Source of the DNA: Takakia lepidozioides
Lineage: Eukaryota; Streptophyta; Takakiopsida; Takakiales; Takakiaceae
Direction of reading: 5' to 3'
Length of the DNA stretch: 64,000 nt
Assembly: GCA_030704615.1 (NCBI GenBank)
Contig: CM060732.1
Span: 47,719,053-47,783,052, forward strand
Below, piece after piece: positions 11,451 through 25,118 of the stretch. The translations under genes were made by a program, and so were the position numbers. How positions within the stretch are numbered: position 1 is the first letter of the stretch; every line of letters starts with the position of its first letter. The notes below the pieces were generated by a model. That model worked only from the letters and a program-made list of their open reading frames with translations, had not been told where the DNA came from and searched no databases.

Positions 11451-14219
11451 CCTAATTGATGATTCCTATCTGTTAACTAAGTTTTAGACTGATCTGCCAG
11501 TGCTCCCCATGAGAAATTGGGCACGGGGAATCCATGAATACGAGGCTTCAGAGCATGGAACACATGGAAGAAGTTCAACCTGCCTGCAGGCCTGCTGAAC
11601 GACGAACGACGTGCACTAGGGAGAAGGACCCCAAGATTATGATCCCTATCCCAGTTCTATAATTTATGATTCACAGTTAATTGTCTTGAAAAGATCTCCC
11701 AGCAGCCAGGTGTACCATTGCGTACTCTGTCCTGTACAGCATGTAGCACCTGGTACGTTCGATTTAAGTCACGTATCATGGATTAATCTTGATCATCCAG
11801 TCACGGATACTCAAGGCGCATATTAGCCTGGGCACATCTCCCAGTCGAGTCGACTGATACACAGCTTGATCGGTTTCAGATGTACTCACACATCGAGCTG
11901 AAGTTTAGCTTTAATTCGACTAGTTTGTGACTACCATGTGAAGTTCATTTCAAGTATTGAGATAGATCTCTCTAGAGTCCAGTATACTATATAGCTGTAG
12001 CATACCGTTGAGTACCTAGTATATGTGATTGTTACATTCATACACTCCCAGGTGGGGGCAGAACAACAGAACTTTTTTTGGTTTGCAGACTTAGTCATAG
12101 ATCATAATTTAACTATACGGCCCGGCCTTCAAATATTTGTGGAGCAGGCTTCTGCTTGGCATCGATTGAACCCACTTCTGCCGATCCGTACCTCACAATT
12201 TAAGTCCGCTTCGATCGATAAGCATACTTGCATGGTCTTCACTTGGACCTCTACTTACCAGTACTTATGCTGGTCTGATTGTATCCACCGAAGCCATTTG
12301 AACGTTGTTGACGTAAAGTGTCTGTCAACTGTTAGCTGACCATAGACCCACTACCAAAAGCTTCAACACTTTTATAGTCTAGAACTTGTACCTTCCTTTC
12401 TGCGTCCAGATCTAGGATTAGATCAGACTGAGTAACCCCACTCCAAAAAAATAGTCGATTCCAACCTGTGTAACTTCCTGGCTCGTAGATTTATGTGTTC
12501 AGATAGCTGTTCAGCTGACCAGCGTGTCTCGGGTGAATGCCGGCTAGAATGCACCGATTCGTCATGCCAACGATTCCCAGAGCTCTATACTTTGTTTTTT
12601 CAATCTACTTCATAAGCTGTGATATGAACTGCCCACCTACTCACAACCTGTAGGATAGACTCAACATTTTACAACTGCATCCCGATGTTTCGCAAACTCA
12701 CGCAACAGTCTGGTGATCGGAAAGGATTTTGAACACAACCCAACTGCAAAGTATTGCTTGCGAGCTATGACGATCAGAAGTATCTACAGCTCTGCGAACT
12801 CTACTGCAGATGGCTCCTGTTTTTGACAATGCAGCTACTGATATTCTAGATGAGTTTGTGGTGTACCTAGTCCAACGCTGTAACTGTGGACGGGTTACCC
12901 ACCTCCATGGTGTCGCCCTCGCAGCATCTTGCCCTCTTCTCTCTCTTCTTCACGCACAAGCTTCACCTATCCATACCATGCAGACACCGGGGGGATTACT
13001 GTTAGCCCAAACTGCAGACTACAAAACCCGTTAGGAAAGCTGCTGAAGCGACAAGTTGACTCGCCCAAACCCTAACCCTAAGAAAGAGTTGAGTTGAGCT
13101 AGATGTGTGGAGGTGGGCAATGGCAGCGATCTTTGCACATACAGACCATGGCTGCTTCCACAGGCATCCGTTGGACTCTCTTCTATCTCCCCCTCCCTCT
13201 TCCTCTCCAATTTTCTCGGGTACCTTTCAGGCCGATATTACCCACCCGTGATGTTTCTACTCAGAAAATGCTGGTGGAAAGCTTCAGCCATGCCATCCAT
13301 GCCATCGACATCTTCCCCTCGCTCTTCCTCCTTTTTCGACTTATTCTGCACTCGCACATCGCTCGGAAATCTCCCCGATGTCACCTCTCTTGTATTCTTG
13401 CAAGCGTATTCTACACCGACCCTCGTGGGAAGACTCTGTTCGTCGGTCGTACTGTGAAGAATCGGCCGATTGCGCACTAGAGAATGGTAACATCCTGCAG
13501 GAAAGTGGTTCGATAGCGGGGTCTTGGTATCGGAATACTCTAGTGTATCTCGCTGTGCGCTATTTCTTCAGCTCCAGAGCCAATCTATTGCAGTGATAGT
13601 CTCTTTCCACGATCATCTCTGTCTCAAAAGGTATTTTCAATGTTCTCTGGTTGATCCCTTTCATGCAGCCTTCAATTTCGTGAGAATTGGCCTTTTAATT
13701 CCCGCATAGGTACTCCCACAAATGTCTTCGGCATTAATTTTATCGAATTAGACTTCCAGCTGTACCGTGTACTGATTGTTGGATCGAGTCTTGTTCTCAA
13801 CCCGAGGGCGTGCCCTATCATGGTCGCTGTCAATTGAAGAAGAAATTTTACATGTCAAGATGTCCTTTTATAGGTACTCCAAAAACTCCAGGCGATCCCT
13901 TCATGTGGAGACAGCAGTGAGCAGTGACCAATCTGTGAAGTTATAATGCAAGTGAATGAGAAAATTTAGGACATAGCCACGCCTTCACCACGAAGAAGAC
14001 TACTTCAATCACCGTTGCACATTGGCAGTGGCCAACCTGCACGAGCTAACCACTAAGTAGCCCCAGGTTTGTTCGGAGTTTGTTGGACCTAAATTGCCCA
14101 ACGCCTGGTTTCACTGTGGCTGCCAGTGACCTCACATGAATTCAAGTCTTGCAAAGTCCTAGTTCATCAGATGATGAGACGCCTAATCACCACTGTGTGA
14201 GAAGATAGGGAGAAGATAA
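11451..14219. other. Intergenic sequence upstream of the CFAP157-like gene
   Basis: No supported gene. Overlapping open frames of 104-125 codons on both strands at 12025-12339 and 13103-13480 have no recognisable domain. The second group sits about 1 kb upstream of the CFAP157-like start codon and could include an untranslated first exon, but nothing shows this directly. Confidence 0.45.
13067..13082 (+). promoter_or_regulatory. Telo-box (AAACCCTAACCCTAAG)
   Basis: Two CCCTAA units in an AAACCCTAA context. Such short motifs are common in plant promoters and 5' leaders, where Myb-like telomere-repeat binding factors recognise them. It lies 1.15 kb upstream of the CFAP157-like ATG. A role is inferred only. 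Confidence 0.35.
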
Positions 14220-17200
14220 ATGGCGAAGAAGGCTGGAGGAAAGGGTTCTGGGGAGCCAGATGAACTGGAGGTACTTAAGGCCAGCATCCTTGCAAAGGAG
14301 CTGGAGGTATTTACAGTAAGAGACAAGATGCGGCGGCTTGAAGACAAAACTCACCTTATTGAACAGACCATGGTGGATTTCAATGCTGCAACAAAAGAAA
14401 GATTTGAGAAATTGACAGACATCATCAACTACTTGACCAGGTAAGGGTATCCTAGTGTTACAAGATTTGACTTTTAAGGGGGATATGAAGGATATGCACG
14501 ACATGGGCTTTCCCTGGTATGCAATGCACCTGTCAAATAGACCTTCTCAACCCTAGCTTGGCTGTCATGGATGTTATCCTCCCTCAGGGTAAAGTGCCTG
14601 AGTTTGCTCACACCCAGACAAGTAGAGGAAGATCTGCGCGCACTGGGTCAATAGATCTGACAGTCACCTTTGACTAAGATCCAGGTGCTGATTTTAAGAT
14701 AAACTGATGGCCTTGCGTGGTTTTGGACAGTGAGGGGATCAGCAAAGACAAAAGAATCAACCAACTAGAGCAAGACTTGGCTAAGGCAGAGCAAGACAAG
14801 AAAGATACAATTGAGAGATCCGCAAAAGAAATGAAGGACATGACAGGTGCTCATGAATTCGCACTGAACAGTATGAAGCTACAGTTGGAGGCTGCCACGG
14901 TTAAACTGCGGGAAATGCATGAATTCTCTCTGCGGAAAAAAGCAATGGAGGAAGAGCTTGCAGGGTACCATACCCTTCAACTTGTTCAATCCTCTATAAG
15001 AATCCCTAATTCACATGTTGTCAGTATTCTACAAAGTGATTGTGAAGGGTATTATTGGGCAATGATTTCCTTCCAACCTGTGACATCTGTCTTGGTAACA
15101 GGTGGGAGTATGCTATAGAAGACATTAGAAAACAACACTCGGTTGTTTAACCCAAGTTCAAATACTGAAATGGTTACTTCTGCTGTATAGATTGAAAGAG
15201 CAGATTCATAGGGAGCAGAGGGACCACGCAGAGGCAATTAGCGATGTAGAAAGGGTCTCAGTGCAAGATAAGGAACGGCTGAAGAAGGAGATACTGAAAC
15301 GTGTAGAGGAAACCAAAAAGGAGATGATTAAAGTCATGGAGGAACAACTCCACTCTGTACAGCTTCTTTCCATTCTTTGCTATGTCATGACAAGGCTTTC
15401 AAGGCTGTAATTAGTAATAGAAGCTGCAGGCCTTTAAAAACCTCCAATATTGAGAATGCGAAAATGACTGGATGTCATGTCAGAGTTTTTCAAAAGTACT
15501 GTGCAACCTCACTGGACTTTGGGCCCCTTGCTCTGTTGTGCTTGTGTGCTTCTAGTTCAATTCCAGTGCACCTTGGACAGACCTGGAGCTAACTTAGAAT
15601 CTTTTCTAGACATGTTCCTGGAGCTTACAATGTGGTACAAGCCCGGAAAATCCAGTCAACCACAACTGCCTACGGTTCTTGGTTTGCATTTTGGAGTGAA
15701 GGGAGGCATATAGAGAGTCCTTTCCCCTTGCAATGACACTGATTGATTTCCATTCATGTGGCAGAAAACAAAGAAGACCATATCAGAGAATGAACAGTTA
15801 CGGAAGGAGGTGGCATACCACACCCATCAGACGGACTTACTGATCCGTCAGAATGAGAAGCTGTTGGTAGACGCTAATGAACTCAACCGCGGCCTTATCC
15901 TTGGGAAAGAGGTCAGAGAGTACAATCCGACATGTTTGCAAAGCTATGACTTCCACACTCACCCTCTACATTGTGGTATCGAGAGGGAGTGAGAGATTTA
16001 CAGAAAGCTCGTTTTCAATTCCCAAGGTTTTTGACTGAGGGCTGTCATCTGTGATATTTCAAAAAATAGGTACTCCATGTGATCTAGTGGTGCCAAGGCT
16101 AGATCCTATGGATGAGACTGATGCATTCTAAACTGGATGTTGGTGGTAATGAAGCTAGAGGATGAGTTGGCACGGAGCAACCACATGTACCAAAAGACAA
16201 CGCGCATCCTGGTCTTCAAGCTTCGTGGTACTTCCCTTCTTTATTCTAGCAGAGCCCCCCTTCCATGCTTCATGTCATCTGTCCATCACAGGCTCTTCAT
16301 TGAATTGGGGTTGAGGTTTAGGGGAAAGTCTTCTTAGTTGGAAGACAAGGTCTTCGATATAGACTTTTGCTCACTGAAAGTACATAAGTTTGGACATCTT
16401 AGACCTGTGATTTGGGCTCCATTGTGTAAACAGAAAAACAGCTATCAAGTTCCCAGGAACAGAAGACTGAACAAGAGAAGAAAGATGAGGAGGACCTGAA
16501 GGAGCTCCTCAAACGCACAGAGCAGTTGAAAACTCCACCCCCAAGTGACCACCAGGTCTAGCACACATCTCTCTCTCCCTCTTCCTCTGTCTCTCTCTTT
16601 GGCAAGATATTTTGCAGAGTTATAAGTACTCGTCTCGAGGTTGATCTGGAATCTAGAAGTTGTTTCCATGAAGGCCAAGCTGGCTTTCGGCGAAACAGGG
16701 GCTGTGTGGATCATATCTTCACTCTAAGCCAGATTATTCAGGGAAGGAAAAAAGAAGGGAAACCCACTTATGTTTTTTTCTTGGATGTCAAAAAGGCTTA
16801 TGACACAGTGTGGTCTATGGCTCCGCCTCTGGTCTTGTGGGATCAAGGGAAAGATGTGTAGAGTTGTCCATAACTTGTATGCTCACACCAAAAGCTGTGT
16901 CACTGTTAATGGACAGAAGTCTAACTTCTTTGACATAGACCAAGGTGTAGCTCAAGGATGTACCCTCTCCCCTCTGCTCTTCAATGTTTCCATCAATCAA
17001 CTCCTCGAGGATGTGGAAAGTGAGGGATTTGGGTTAAGGGTGGGTGATGCCACCATTCCAGCCCTATGTTTGCGGATGACTTCGCAGGCATAGGGGAGAC
17101 TCCTTCCAACCTCCAGGAATTGATTGATTGCGCGAAGAGATACTTTGATCTTTGGGGGCTAGAGGCTAATGTCAGTAAATGTGCAGTGGTGGCATTGATC

Positions 17201-20200
17201 GACAGAGGAGAGGGAGGAAGTGATCTCAAGTGGCAGTGGGGTAGCCAAGAAATTCCGGTCCTCCCTTCCTACACATACCTGGGCGTTGAGTTGTCCTCCA
17301 ACTGTAGCTGCGATGCACATATCCAGAAAGTTGTTCAAACTGGCAAGGGCAAAGCGCTGAGTCTCACGAAATTTTTCCACTGCAGAGGGATTAACTCTGA
17401 GGTCAAGAAAACCTTGCTTTGTCGCGTTATTAGACCTGCCTTGGAGTACGCATCTGATATATGGGTTGATAACTCCAACCAGGCTAAGTCTCTAGAATCC
17501 ATTCAAATGGGGGTGCTTAAGGAGTGCATGTCAGCATGCTCCAAAACAGCCAATGTGGCTGTTGGGGGTGAGTTTGGCATCCCTTCCTTAAGCTCCCGAC
17601 GAAATGAATTCAAGGTCAGATGGTGGGGTCAGTTGCAACACGTGTCCAACACCAGACATCCTAAGTTAATCGACTCTATATCTTGGAAACAGGACCGCCC
17701 TGTCAAACAGGCTAAGTCCTGGCAGAAGAGAATAGAAGAGATTCTCAAGGATCTGAATCTGGACCCGCAAGTCTTGACCCTGCTGGATAAATCTGACTTA
17801 GAGACTGTAGTGTCCAAAGCCATGTCTGTTACCAGGAAATTGTCTGATGAAAATGAAGTTAGGCAGCACCTGTTTCCACTCTGTGACATGGGGAAGGACA
17901 TCATGGATGACCTCAAGGGCCTACCCACTCTCGGCACCAGACTGAAATTTAAACTCAGGGCAGGAAGCCTACCTTTGAACAGTAAACAGAAGCAGAGAGG
18001 AAAGGGAGAGTGCAATTGCCCGCTGTGTGGGCAACCCGAAGACAATATTCATTTCCTGATTCACTGTCCGGGGTACTCTCACCAGAGAGGCGCTCTTCTC
18101 AAATCTATCAAGGGAATTGTGCCTGTACCTATGTTTACCAACTTTGAAAGTCTCAAGGCTGAGCCAAAAGCCCAGGCCCTTCTGGGGTGGCAGTTGATGT
18201 TTCGCCTGTCGCTCTCTGTTGTCCCATGGGTGGATGGTAAAGAGTGTCTTTCTTTCTCTGGAGGTACTGGAATGCTTCTTTTTCTCAAATCCAGACCTCC
18301 TGGGAAGTGGATGAGAGCAAGCCTAGTAAGGCCACAGATAAAATGTTACTCAAAACTTAATGAACTGAATCCTGGCACAAATTCTAGTGTAGATCTTAAC
18401 TTGGACTGCTGCAATACCTGTTAGGGTTACCTTATAATATTTGGATGAAATTGTCACTTCGTAGTACGGACATGCATTTAGATATGTAAATACGTGTAGG
18501 CTTTTGACTGCAACTGATATAGTAGACCATGTAAACTTGTGTATCGCTTAGCAGTGCACTGCGAGAAGGATGAAGGGAGTATCCCTGCATAGCATGGTTG
18601 CTGTGCACCATCTGATTTGAAGTTCTAGTCTACATTTTGGGTCTGAATTGTTCATGCATGCTTGCACACCTATCTGGAGGTTGCACATATGCTCAACATA
18701 AATATTTGTCATATTTGTATGATGATTTAATTGACAAGTAATGCATTCCAGGTAGTGCAGTTCCTCATATGAAGTTTATCTCAATTATTAGGACATATTT
18801 CTTGGCAGATGAATGTCATATCTCAGTCCAGTCCAGGTGCAATATCGTCCTAAACCTCGGTTAGAGGCTTCGGTCTGCGTTTGGGATTCATTTCAGCAGA
18901 AGTTTTCCAAACAGTCCAATTTTTGTGGAGAGAGAAGAGAAGTTGGGGCATTTTAAAGTGCAGGTGGTTCTTTGCTTCTTTGCTTAGTACACAGCAGAGA
19001 AGGTGATTTTGTTTTTTGGTGAGAATCTGTTATATCTATTCAGCAAGATTTCCCGCCACCCCACCTGTCTGTAGAGTATGACAAGAGTAGTTAGATCACT
19101 TAAAATGAAGGTAATTATCCGGAGTAATCTGGCTCTCAGGGTATCTTACAATCATTACTATTCTTGTTATTTGCTGCTTTCCTTACAATATATCAGAGTT
19201 TACAAGTTCTCCTACCCAATGTGTATTCTGAGCAGAGGGGGCCACTGGATGCCAAAGCAAGGGCTCGAGATGAGGCAATAAGGTTTCTCTATGCATGCCT
19301 GGAAGACGTTGAGTTGGAAAGAATTGCAAAAACACCTGTTGACAGTTTTACGCTCAGGTGCGCAGACCCCAACAAAGTAGACTGATTTAACTGTGATGGA
19401 AAGCATCTGTGTCGAGGAATCTTGAGTTTATCTAATAGTGGGTCAAAATAAAGTGTTGGTGTTCACTTCTGTTTATCCACAGGCATGGTAATCGAAGGTC
19501 TTTCTAGGCTGATAGATCATGCCTACTGATCACTAGTTGAGGAAGGGCCATGAGCACAGCCCATAAGCTTTTGTCTGGAAGCCAGATGTGAATGATGTAG
19601 CATGCATGACAAGAGTACTTACCTCATTGGAAGTTTATTGTTGTGATAACTAAGAAAATAACAAGCTGCTTTGCTTCAGCAGCCATGATTCGAGTTCCGC
19701 TGTGAAACCTGATCTGGCACTTGACCAGCTTAGCTTGAAACAACGCCAGGGTTTACTGAAGTGAGTCCACAACCCCAAATGAAATAAGTGGTGATCTTTA
19801 TATTGCTCTGTATCCCTTTGGTCAGAAATGGATGGTGGGGTGTCTGATTTGAAGTTTTGAAGCTGTTTGTTTCACCCATGTAGTTAGGGAGAGAAGAAAG
19901 TAGGCATTATGTAACTCGGAAAGCCCCAAAACATGGGACAAGAACACATGTTAAAAATAGAATGCAAGAGAGTAACTAGTACTGCAATGGGGAACAGGAA
20001 CTTGTTGCATCAAGCAGTATCGTTGCGATCAATGACAGACAATATGGTGGGGATGAGTGACTACAGACAATCACCCTACTCTGTTGGCAGCCATGCCTCA
20101 GCTAAAGGTATGCCTTATTATAACGGATACATGGATCTATATTCTCGATTTGATTTGCTGAGCAAGCACACATTTCTGATCTTTATTAGTTTGTTTGTCA

Positions 20201-20559
20201 CTGCTGCACTACCATAACCTCAGAATAAGTTATTGTTCTCACCTCTGTCTGCACTGCAAAAATTAACTAATTTCATGTGCAGTAGAGTTGTATTGGCTTG
20301 TCAATCGCTAATGGCTGTACAGGAGAGGAAGATGAAGATGTATGATGAAGAGTCGGTTCCGTCTTTGAATAGTGTGGGGAGATGGCCAATATTAAGGGTT
20401 CATACTGTATCTCTTCTATTTTAGCGATGTTATCTTATGGAAAGTAGAACGTCCATCCATCTGTAAGCCAAGCAAGTTTATTGTGTATAAGCTTGTTTTG
20501 TAGGTGGAAAATCAAGAATACGAGTGGATGACATTTTGCAATGCCTGTGGAAGAAATGA
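14220..20559 (+). CDS. CFAP157: CFAP157-like flagellar coiled-coil protein, nine exons
   Basis: Exons that join in phase: 14220-14440, 14731-14964, 15191-15356, 15765-15911, 16155-16227, 16434-16555, 19197-19357, 19998-20107, 20504-20559 (1290 nt, 429 aa, TGA). The protein is almost wholly charged coiled coil after a Lys/Gly-rich start (MAKKAGGKGSGEPDEL). The order of segments matches animal CFAP157: an early RDKMRRLEDKTHLIEQ block, VSVQDKERLKKEILKRV in the middle, KTKKTISENEQLRKEV after it, and ARDEAIRFLYACLEDVE towards the C-terminus. Animal CFAP157 is a ciliary basal-body/axoneme protein needed for sperm flagellum form; a sperm role is inferred here. Intron 6 (16556-19196) carries a LINE fragment. 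The last exon is the least certain: splicing from 20107 to 21527 is also in phase and would give a longer C-terminus. Human CFAP157 is longer, at about 520 aa. Confidence 0.8.
16598..18424 (+). mobile_element. 5'-truncated LINE (reverse transcriptase) in intron 6 of the CFAP157-like gene
   Basis: Reads in sense with the host gene. It starts inside the reverse transcriptase (EGQAGFRRNRGCVDHIF, then LDVKKAYDTVW), shifts frame near 16808, continues with DQGVAQGCTLSPLLFN, shifts again near 17066, and resumes with the catalytic FADD box. A long open C-terminal part (to TAG at 18424) follows, ending in a zinc-finger-like C-x-C-x2-C module with EDNIHFLIHCPGYSHQRG. The endonuclease and ORF1 are absent, so this is a dead 5'-truncated copy. 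The frame 17066-18424 is open for 452 codons, which suggests insertion is not very old. The 3' end beyond 18424 was not delimited. Confidence 0.88.
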
Positions 20560-21526
20560 TGGAGGATGAGCCGGCAATTGATCTTGAAACCCAGCAATGA
20601 GAAGTGTACATTATCTTATGGCGCCAAAAGTGCCAACTAGCAACACAGTCCAGGGTGGTGCTATGTATTCTTCTCTCAAGTACCTATGATCATTAGATGT
20701 GGTTCCCTCCTTGATGTGAAGGGCACTCGCTGAACTATTTGAAGCAGTCTTTGTTGCTACAATTTCACTCAAGCACATCCACAAAGGCAGAGTTTACTGC
20801 AGGGAGTTGAGAGTGTGTTTTGGCACCTTCTGTTAAGTCTCTCTCAGTTGAGTGAGGCATGTATTATTTTGTCAAAGACTTCGGTATTCTAATGGGATTA
20901 GTAGAGCTGGGTGTGACTGCTGTGCATGTCAAATATATATGCACATCATGGGGCATAGGAGCCAGGTACCACCAGAATCACTTGTTTCCCTTTACAGATC
21001 AAACTCCTTTGGTTAGAAAGGTTGCAATAGTTGGAATGTAAGAACGTCTGGTCATCACTTCAGGCCCCTTGCATGATGTCTTATGAGAAACTACTCTACC
21101 TTTGGCAATTACTATGATTTGCTTTGATCTATAGCTCTCATGAAGAGAATAATATTCATATTTCTTTATTGTGTTTGTGTTTTGTCTTCAACTGCAAACC
21201 GCTTGAGCAACAATGAGACAAAGGACAAAAACTCCAGAGATTGCCTGAGTGTTGGTGGAACAATAGCAGTTTCTCAACATTCACACTCGTGAAAAAAACG
21301 GGGGGTGTGGTGTGATGAAGATGAATCAGATTTGGATCGGCAGTTAATATTATTCAATGTCACAGCACATAGTTGGTACTTAGAGTGATTTTGTCACATA
21401 GTTTGAAGCTATCTCAAACTTTAAATGTTTTAAGGAAGAAAAGATTGCACGAAGCACAGGAGGTTAGGCTGGTTTGATTTGAACAGAATACTCTTTTACA
21501 CTGTTCATATACCTGTTCATAGACAG

Positions 21527-24500
21527 CCATCGTGGAGGCGGGTTATGGATGTGATGGCAACCCCGCATTGAGAGATGTGTACTGCGTTCAACCTGGCAGG
21601 ATTAAGCCTCGAAGACCTCATGCTTCTTACATTTCGAAGAGAAATGCGGCTCTTCCATTGCCCTTCCAAGCTTTGATTGTACCTCAACTGATGTCTGGTG
21701 AGTCACTGAGTCGGGAGTGCCAATTTGGTCTCAAATTCTGTGTGGGGGGGGACAAAACATGGTGTGGGAGAATGTTGGTGGGAGCTCATGCCATTCAAAG
21801 GAGCATGTAAGTCTGGAACAAACAAGAGAGCAGGCAGTACTTTGGTGGGCATGTCCACATTCATAGACAAGAAAAGAGTTTCCACTGGGCTGAAGTACAC
21901 GGGCACCTGGCATGTGGCTCTAACAACCCTCCATAAACAAATGGAAACTTTTCATAGGAATACAAGAGACTGCAAGCAATGTGTACATCTATAACTCATA
22001 GCACAGGCCATGCAGGGTCCAGCTCCCACTTGATCTTCATCACTCCTCATGCTGCTGGAGTTGACTGATTACATGTAGGAGGGTCATGAAGAACATAATG
22101 TCAACCATCAATTTTAGTATGAAAGGAACATGGGAGGGGAGTCCAGGGGAGCGCCGGATGCTTGGATACTGAGCTATTCGAAGTTCTAAGATTCACGCGG
22201 GTTCCCGTCTTCCTCAACCATCATGTCCGTCAGAGACAGCACTAACTCCCTCATTAACTTGCTGCAATTGCAAATGTGCAGAGGTTGCTGTATGTGAGGA
22301 CATGATCAACAAATCCAGAAGTCATGGGGTCAGATCAGCTATCATGCCAAATGGAAGTATAGTTCAATGCTATTGTTTACACAGTAGCAACAAATCAAAA
22401 CTTCTACTGTAGTAAGTTTGTGCTTCGGCGTGTGTCCTCCTCTTTCTTCTTTTCTGTGTTTAGGTTTGCACTGTCAATTGTGTTATGAAATTCTTTCCAG
22501 TGAGAGACATATAACTGTGAGAAGTAAATGAGCAGAGTGAATTGGGCACCCCAACGCACCGAAGTTCACGAAGTTCACTACCAAATGCTTCAGAGAAGTG
22601 CTGAAGTTCTTTCTCTATCGCCTGTTTCAGCCAGTTAACCATCAGCTTCTGCAGATTCTTGTGAGAAAACCTAGCAGATCCTGTTTTGTTGTGCATGTCC
22701 ATTACAGGTATAAGAGAGGTCAAACATCAAGGGAACATCAAGGGAACACCTGTAATCTGGTGTTGCAAACTTCTCTTCGATGCCGTTCCTGAGCCAATTG
22801 CAATGCAACATCCTGACACACCACCTACAGAACACTTAGGAAGATCTTGATTTGTGTGAGAGAGGAGAGAACAGACGCAACAGTCTACCTTCCCAGCAAT
22901 CTTTTCCTCTTTAACATCTCTACCCCATGCCTTTTGCACAATGATAATGTGTACCATCACACGACCTTTGTGGTTCAGAAGTGAGGGTCTTCAGCAGTTC
23001 TATTCCAGCCAGTGCCTAAAACATGTGTCATATCCAATACTTCCCTCAACTTTGGGACCAATCCAGGATAGACGCCAAGAGGATCATAGTATATATCATG
23101 GACTTGCAATCTCATTCTGCAAGTTCAAAGGTAAGTAATAACAGGTGAAGATGTACCGGCACATTCTGGAAAAATGCCTCTTCTAACTCTTCAAAGTCTT
23201 CACCACTACCCTCTTGCAACTGCATCTCCTCATGTTCGTTGTCTCTCTTATAGAAGATATCCTCAGGCCTACCCAGAATCTAGAATGTCACCAAAATCTA
23301 TATCACAACAAACATAACTTATATGTTGCTTCACAAAATTAAGACCAGTGTGCACACTTTTCTTGTACTTGGTCAGCAAGACAACATGTTGCCAGCTTTA
23401 TTCTTTTGGGATGGAATCTGTATACAGCTAGGTACCTCTTTGACTGGCTGCCAAGTTAAATCAAATTATCAGACCTGTCAAACATATCGATGGTAATTTC
23501 AATTGCCAATGTGTAGATTGGCACTGTAGATGTAACTAGTGTTCCTCTCTCCTTGATGCACAGGGGAGAGAGATGTATTCATTAGACTTTGCTTTCCATA
23601 ACTTGATGGCAAAGACCCCAGGCTCGGTGTGAGCCAGACAAGGTACGAAAAGGAGGGAGCGAAAAGGGAAAGAATGGGCCCACTGCAACTCTGAAAGGCT
23701 GGCCTCAATATTGGCACCCTCTTTTGCGGATAAGGTTTTACACTCTAGCATCCCCTTACATGTGAAATTCACCTCAGAACTCAGATCCAAGGAGGGTCAC
23801 AGCTCTTTGCAGCAGCTCTGTCCTCCGCCTGAGAGAAAACAGGTGCATATTTTGCAGCTGGAAAGCTGCATACCTTGCTTGAGATTATACTCAGTACACA
23901 GCATCCTGGAATAAAATGCTATACCATCCTACCATCATGTCGCGCCCACAATTCAGGCAATGGTTTTCCATTTTTCCAAGCTGGACATTTTCCAGCTAGC
24001 TATACAGAGCTAGGTACTCCTTTGAACTTCATCTAACGCCCAGTGTCACAATGCCCTTTATGTAATCTCCAAATCTCATTTGTTCAGCATGTCAGGCTCT
24101 GAAGAAGCTCAAGAGATTTGTATAGCAGGCAGTAATTTCTCTGGGCTCTTAGTAGGTCCGCCCTTGAGATATTCAAGGACCTCCAATACATTTCTAAAAT
24201 CTCCTTCCTGATAACACCTCTTGGATGTGAGTCTCCGAGCTGCAATCCTGAGAGAATGACTACTGGGTAGTATGGAAAAGTTACACAGGACACAGAAAAC
24301 GAGTAGTTTTCTGTAGCCTTTGTGGCCATCGACCCACGTTACAGAAGGCCCAAAGGACCATGTGACACAGAACAAAACAAAACAGACCCGTAGAACTACT
24401 TTGGCACAGTGACAGAACAGAGTCTATGACTATGTGCATGTGTGTGTGTGACGAGAGAGAGAGAGGTGACACACCTTTCTAGCCAAGGAAGGGTCATAGA

Positions 24501-25118
24501 CCTGCCAAAACAGAAATCTCAGCGGAAAGCAAATGCAGGTAAGCCTAATTGACTTGCTGCTTTCAAAGGTTCTAAGGTCCAAGTCCTTTTCTTTCTGTCA
24601 TGAATCAAACTTGGAGACTACATCTGACTTGTCACCTTCGACATTTATGCGAGATGCAAGTAGTGCGCTTAGGTGAGAGTGACATGATGTAGTATTGCCA
24701 TCCTAAGCTCGTCTGAATCACTTCAGTAATATTGTCTTGCCACTAATGCCTTCAAAACTTAACTGCAAGCTCAAGTTCCCATCTGATTTTATCCTTGTCA
24801 ATGCCACAACATAATTCAAGACTCACACTATCCAACAGTTTTCAGCATGCATTTGGGAACAAAAGCTCTTGTGGTGAAGAGGGGTTGCATTGCCAGTTAC
24901 TTCTTGTATGGAATACTGTGCTACATGATTTTGAGGGGAAATCAGAAGCACCTTTGGTCCAAGGACTTTCATTTTCTGAGACATGCGACCCTACCAACGA
25001 AGCACTGAAACCTGACATACACACAAAACTAGTCAGTGCTAACCAACAAGTAGGTGCAGATGTGGAACACAGTACTATCGATTTTGAACAAGCCTGGTGG
25101 TGGCCGAAGAGAATTTAA
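21527..25118 (+). other. Exon-like segments of an unrecognised plus-strand gene, or 3' extension of the CFAP157-like gene
   Basis: Several plus-strand segments look coding and have splice signals. One at 21527-21699 follows an AG and precedes GTGAGT, and encodes DVYCVQPGRIKPRRPH and SYISKRNAALPLPFQ. One at about 23711-23831 ends at AACAG/gtgcat. One at 24483-24538 lies between TTTCTAG and GTAAGC and encodes GRVIDLPKQKSQRKANA. A 3' segment ends with TAA at 25116-25118 and encodes GADVEHSTIDFEQAWWWPKR. The first accepts splicing from 20107 in phase, so it could be an alternative end of the CFAP157-like transcript. I recognise no family in any of them, and the chain between them was not proven. 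Confidence 0.3.
24430..24466 (+). repeat. (TG)n(GA)n microsatellite
   Basis: A run of TG dinucleotides followed directly by a run of GA dinucleotides. Confidence 0.7.

Noticed and set aside
13103-13480. Two overlapping plus-strand frames and one minus-strand frame of 79-125 codons
   Set aside because: All three frames overlap in pyrimidine-rich sequence; such runs lack stops by composition. No recognisable motif.
24112-24247. Minus-strand exon-like segment with a good acceptor, encoding CYQEGDFRNVLEVLEYLKGG
   Set aside because: It looks coding and vaguely recalls a pol I TAF-type helical repeat, but it ends in TGA and no neighbouring exon could be joined. Too weak for a feature.
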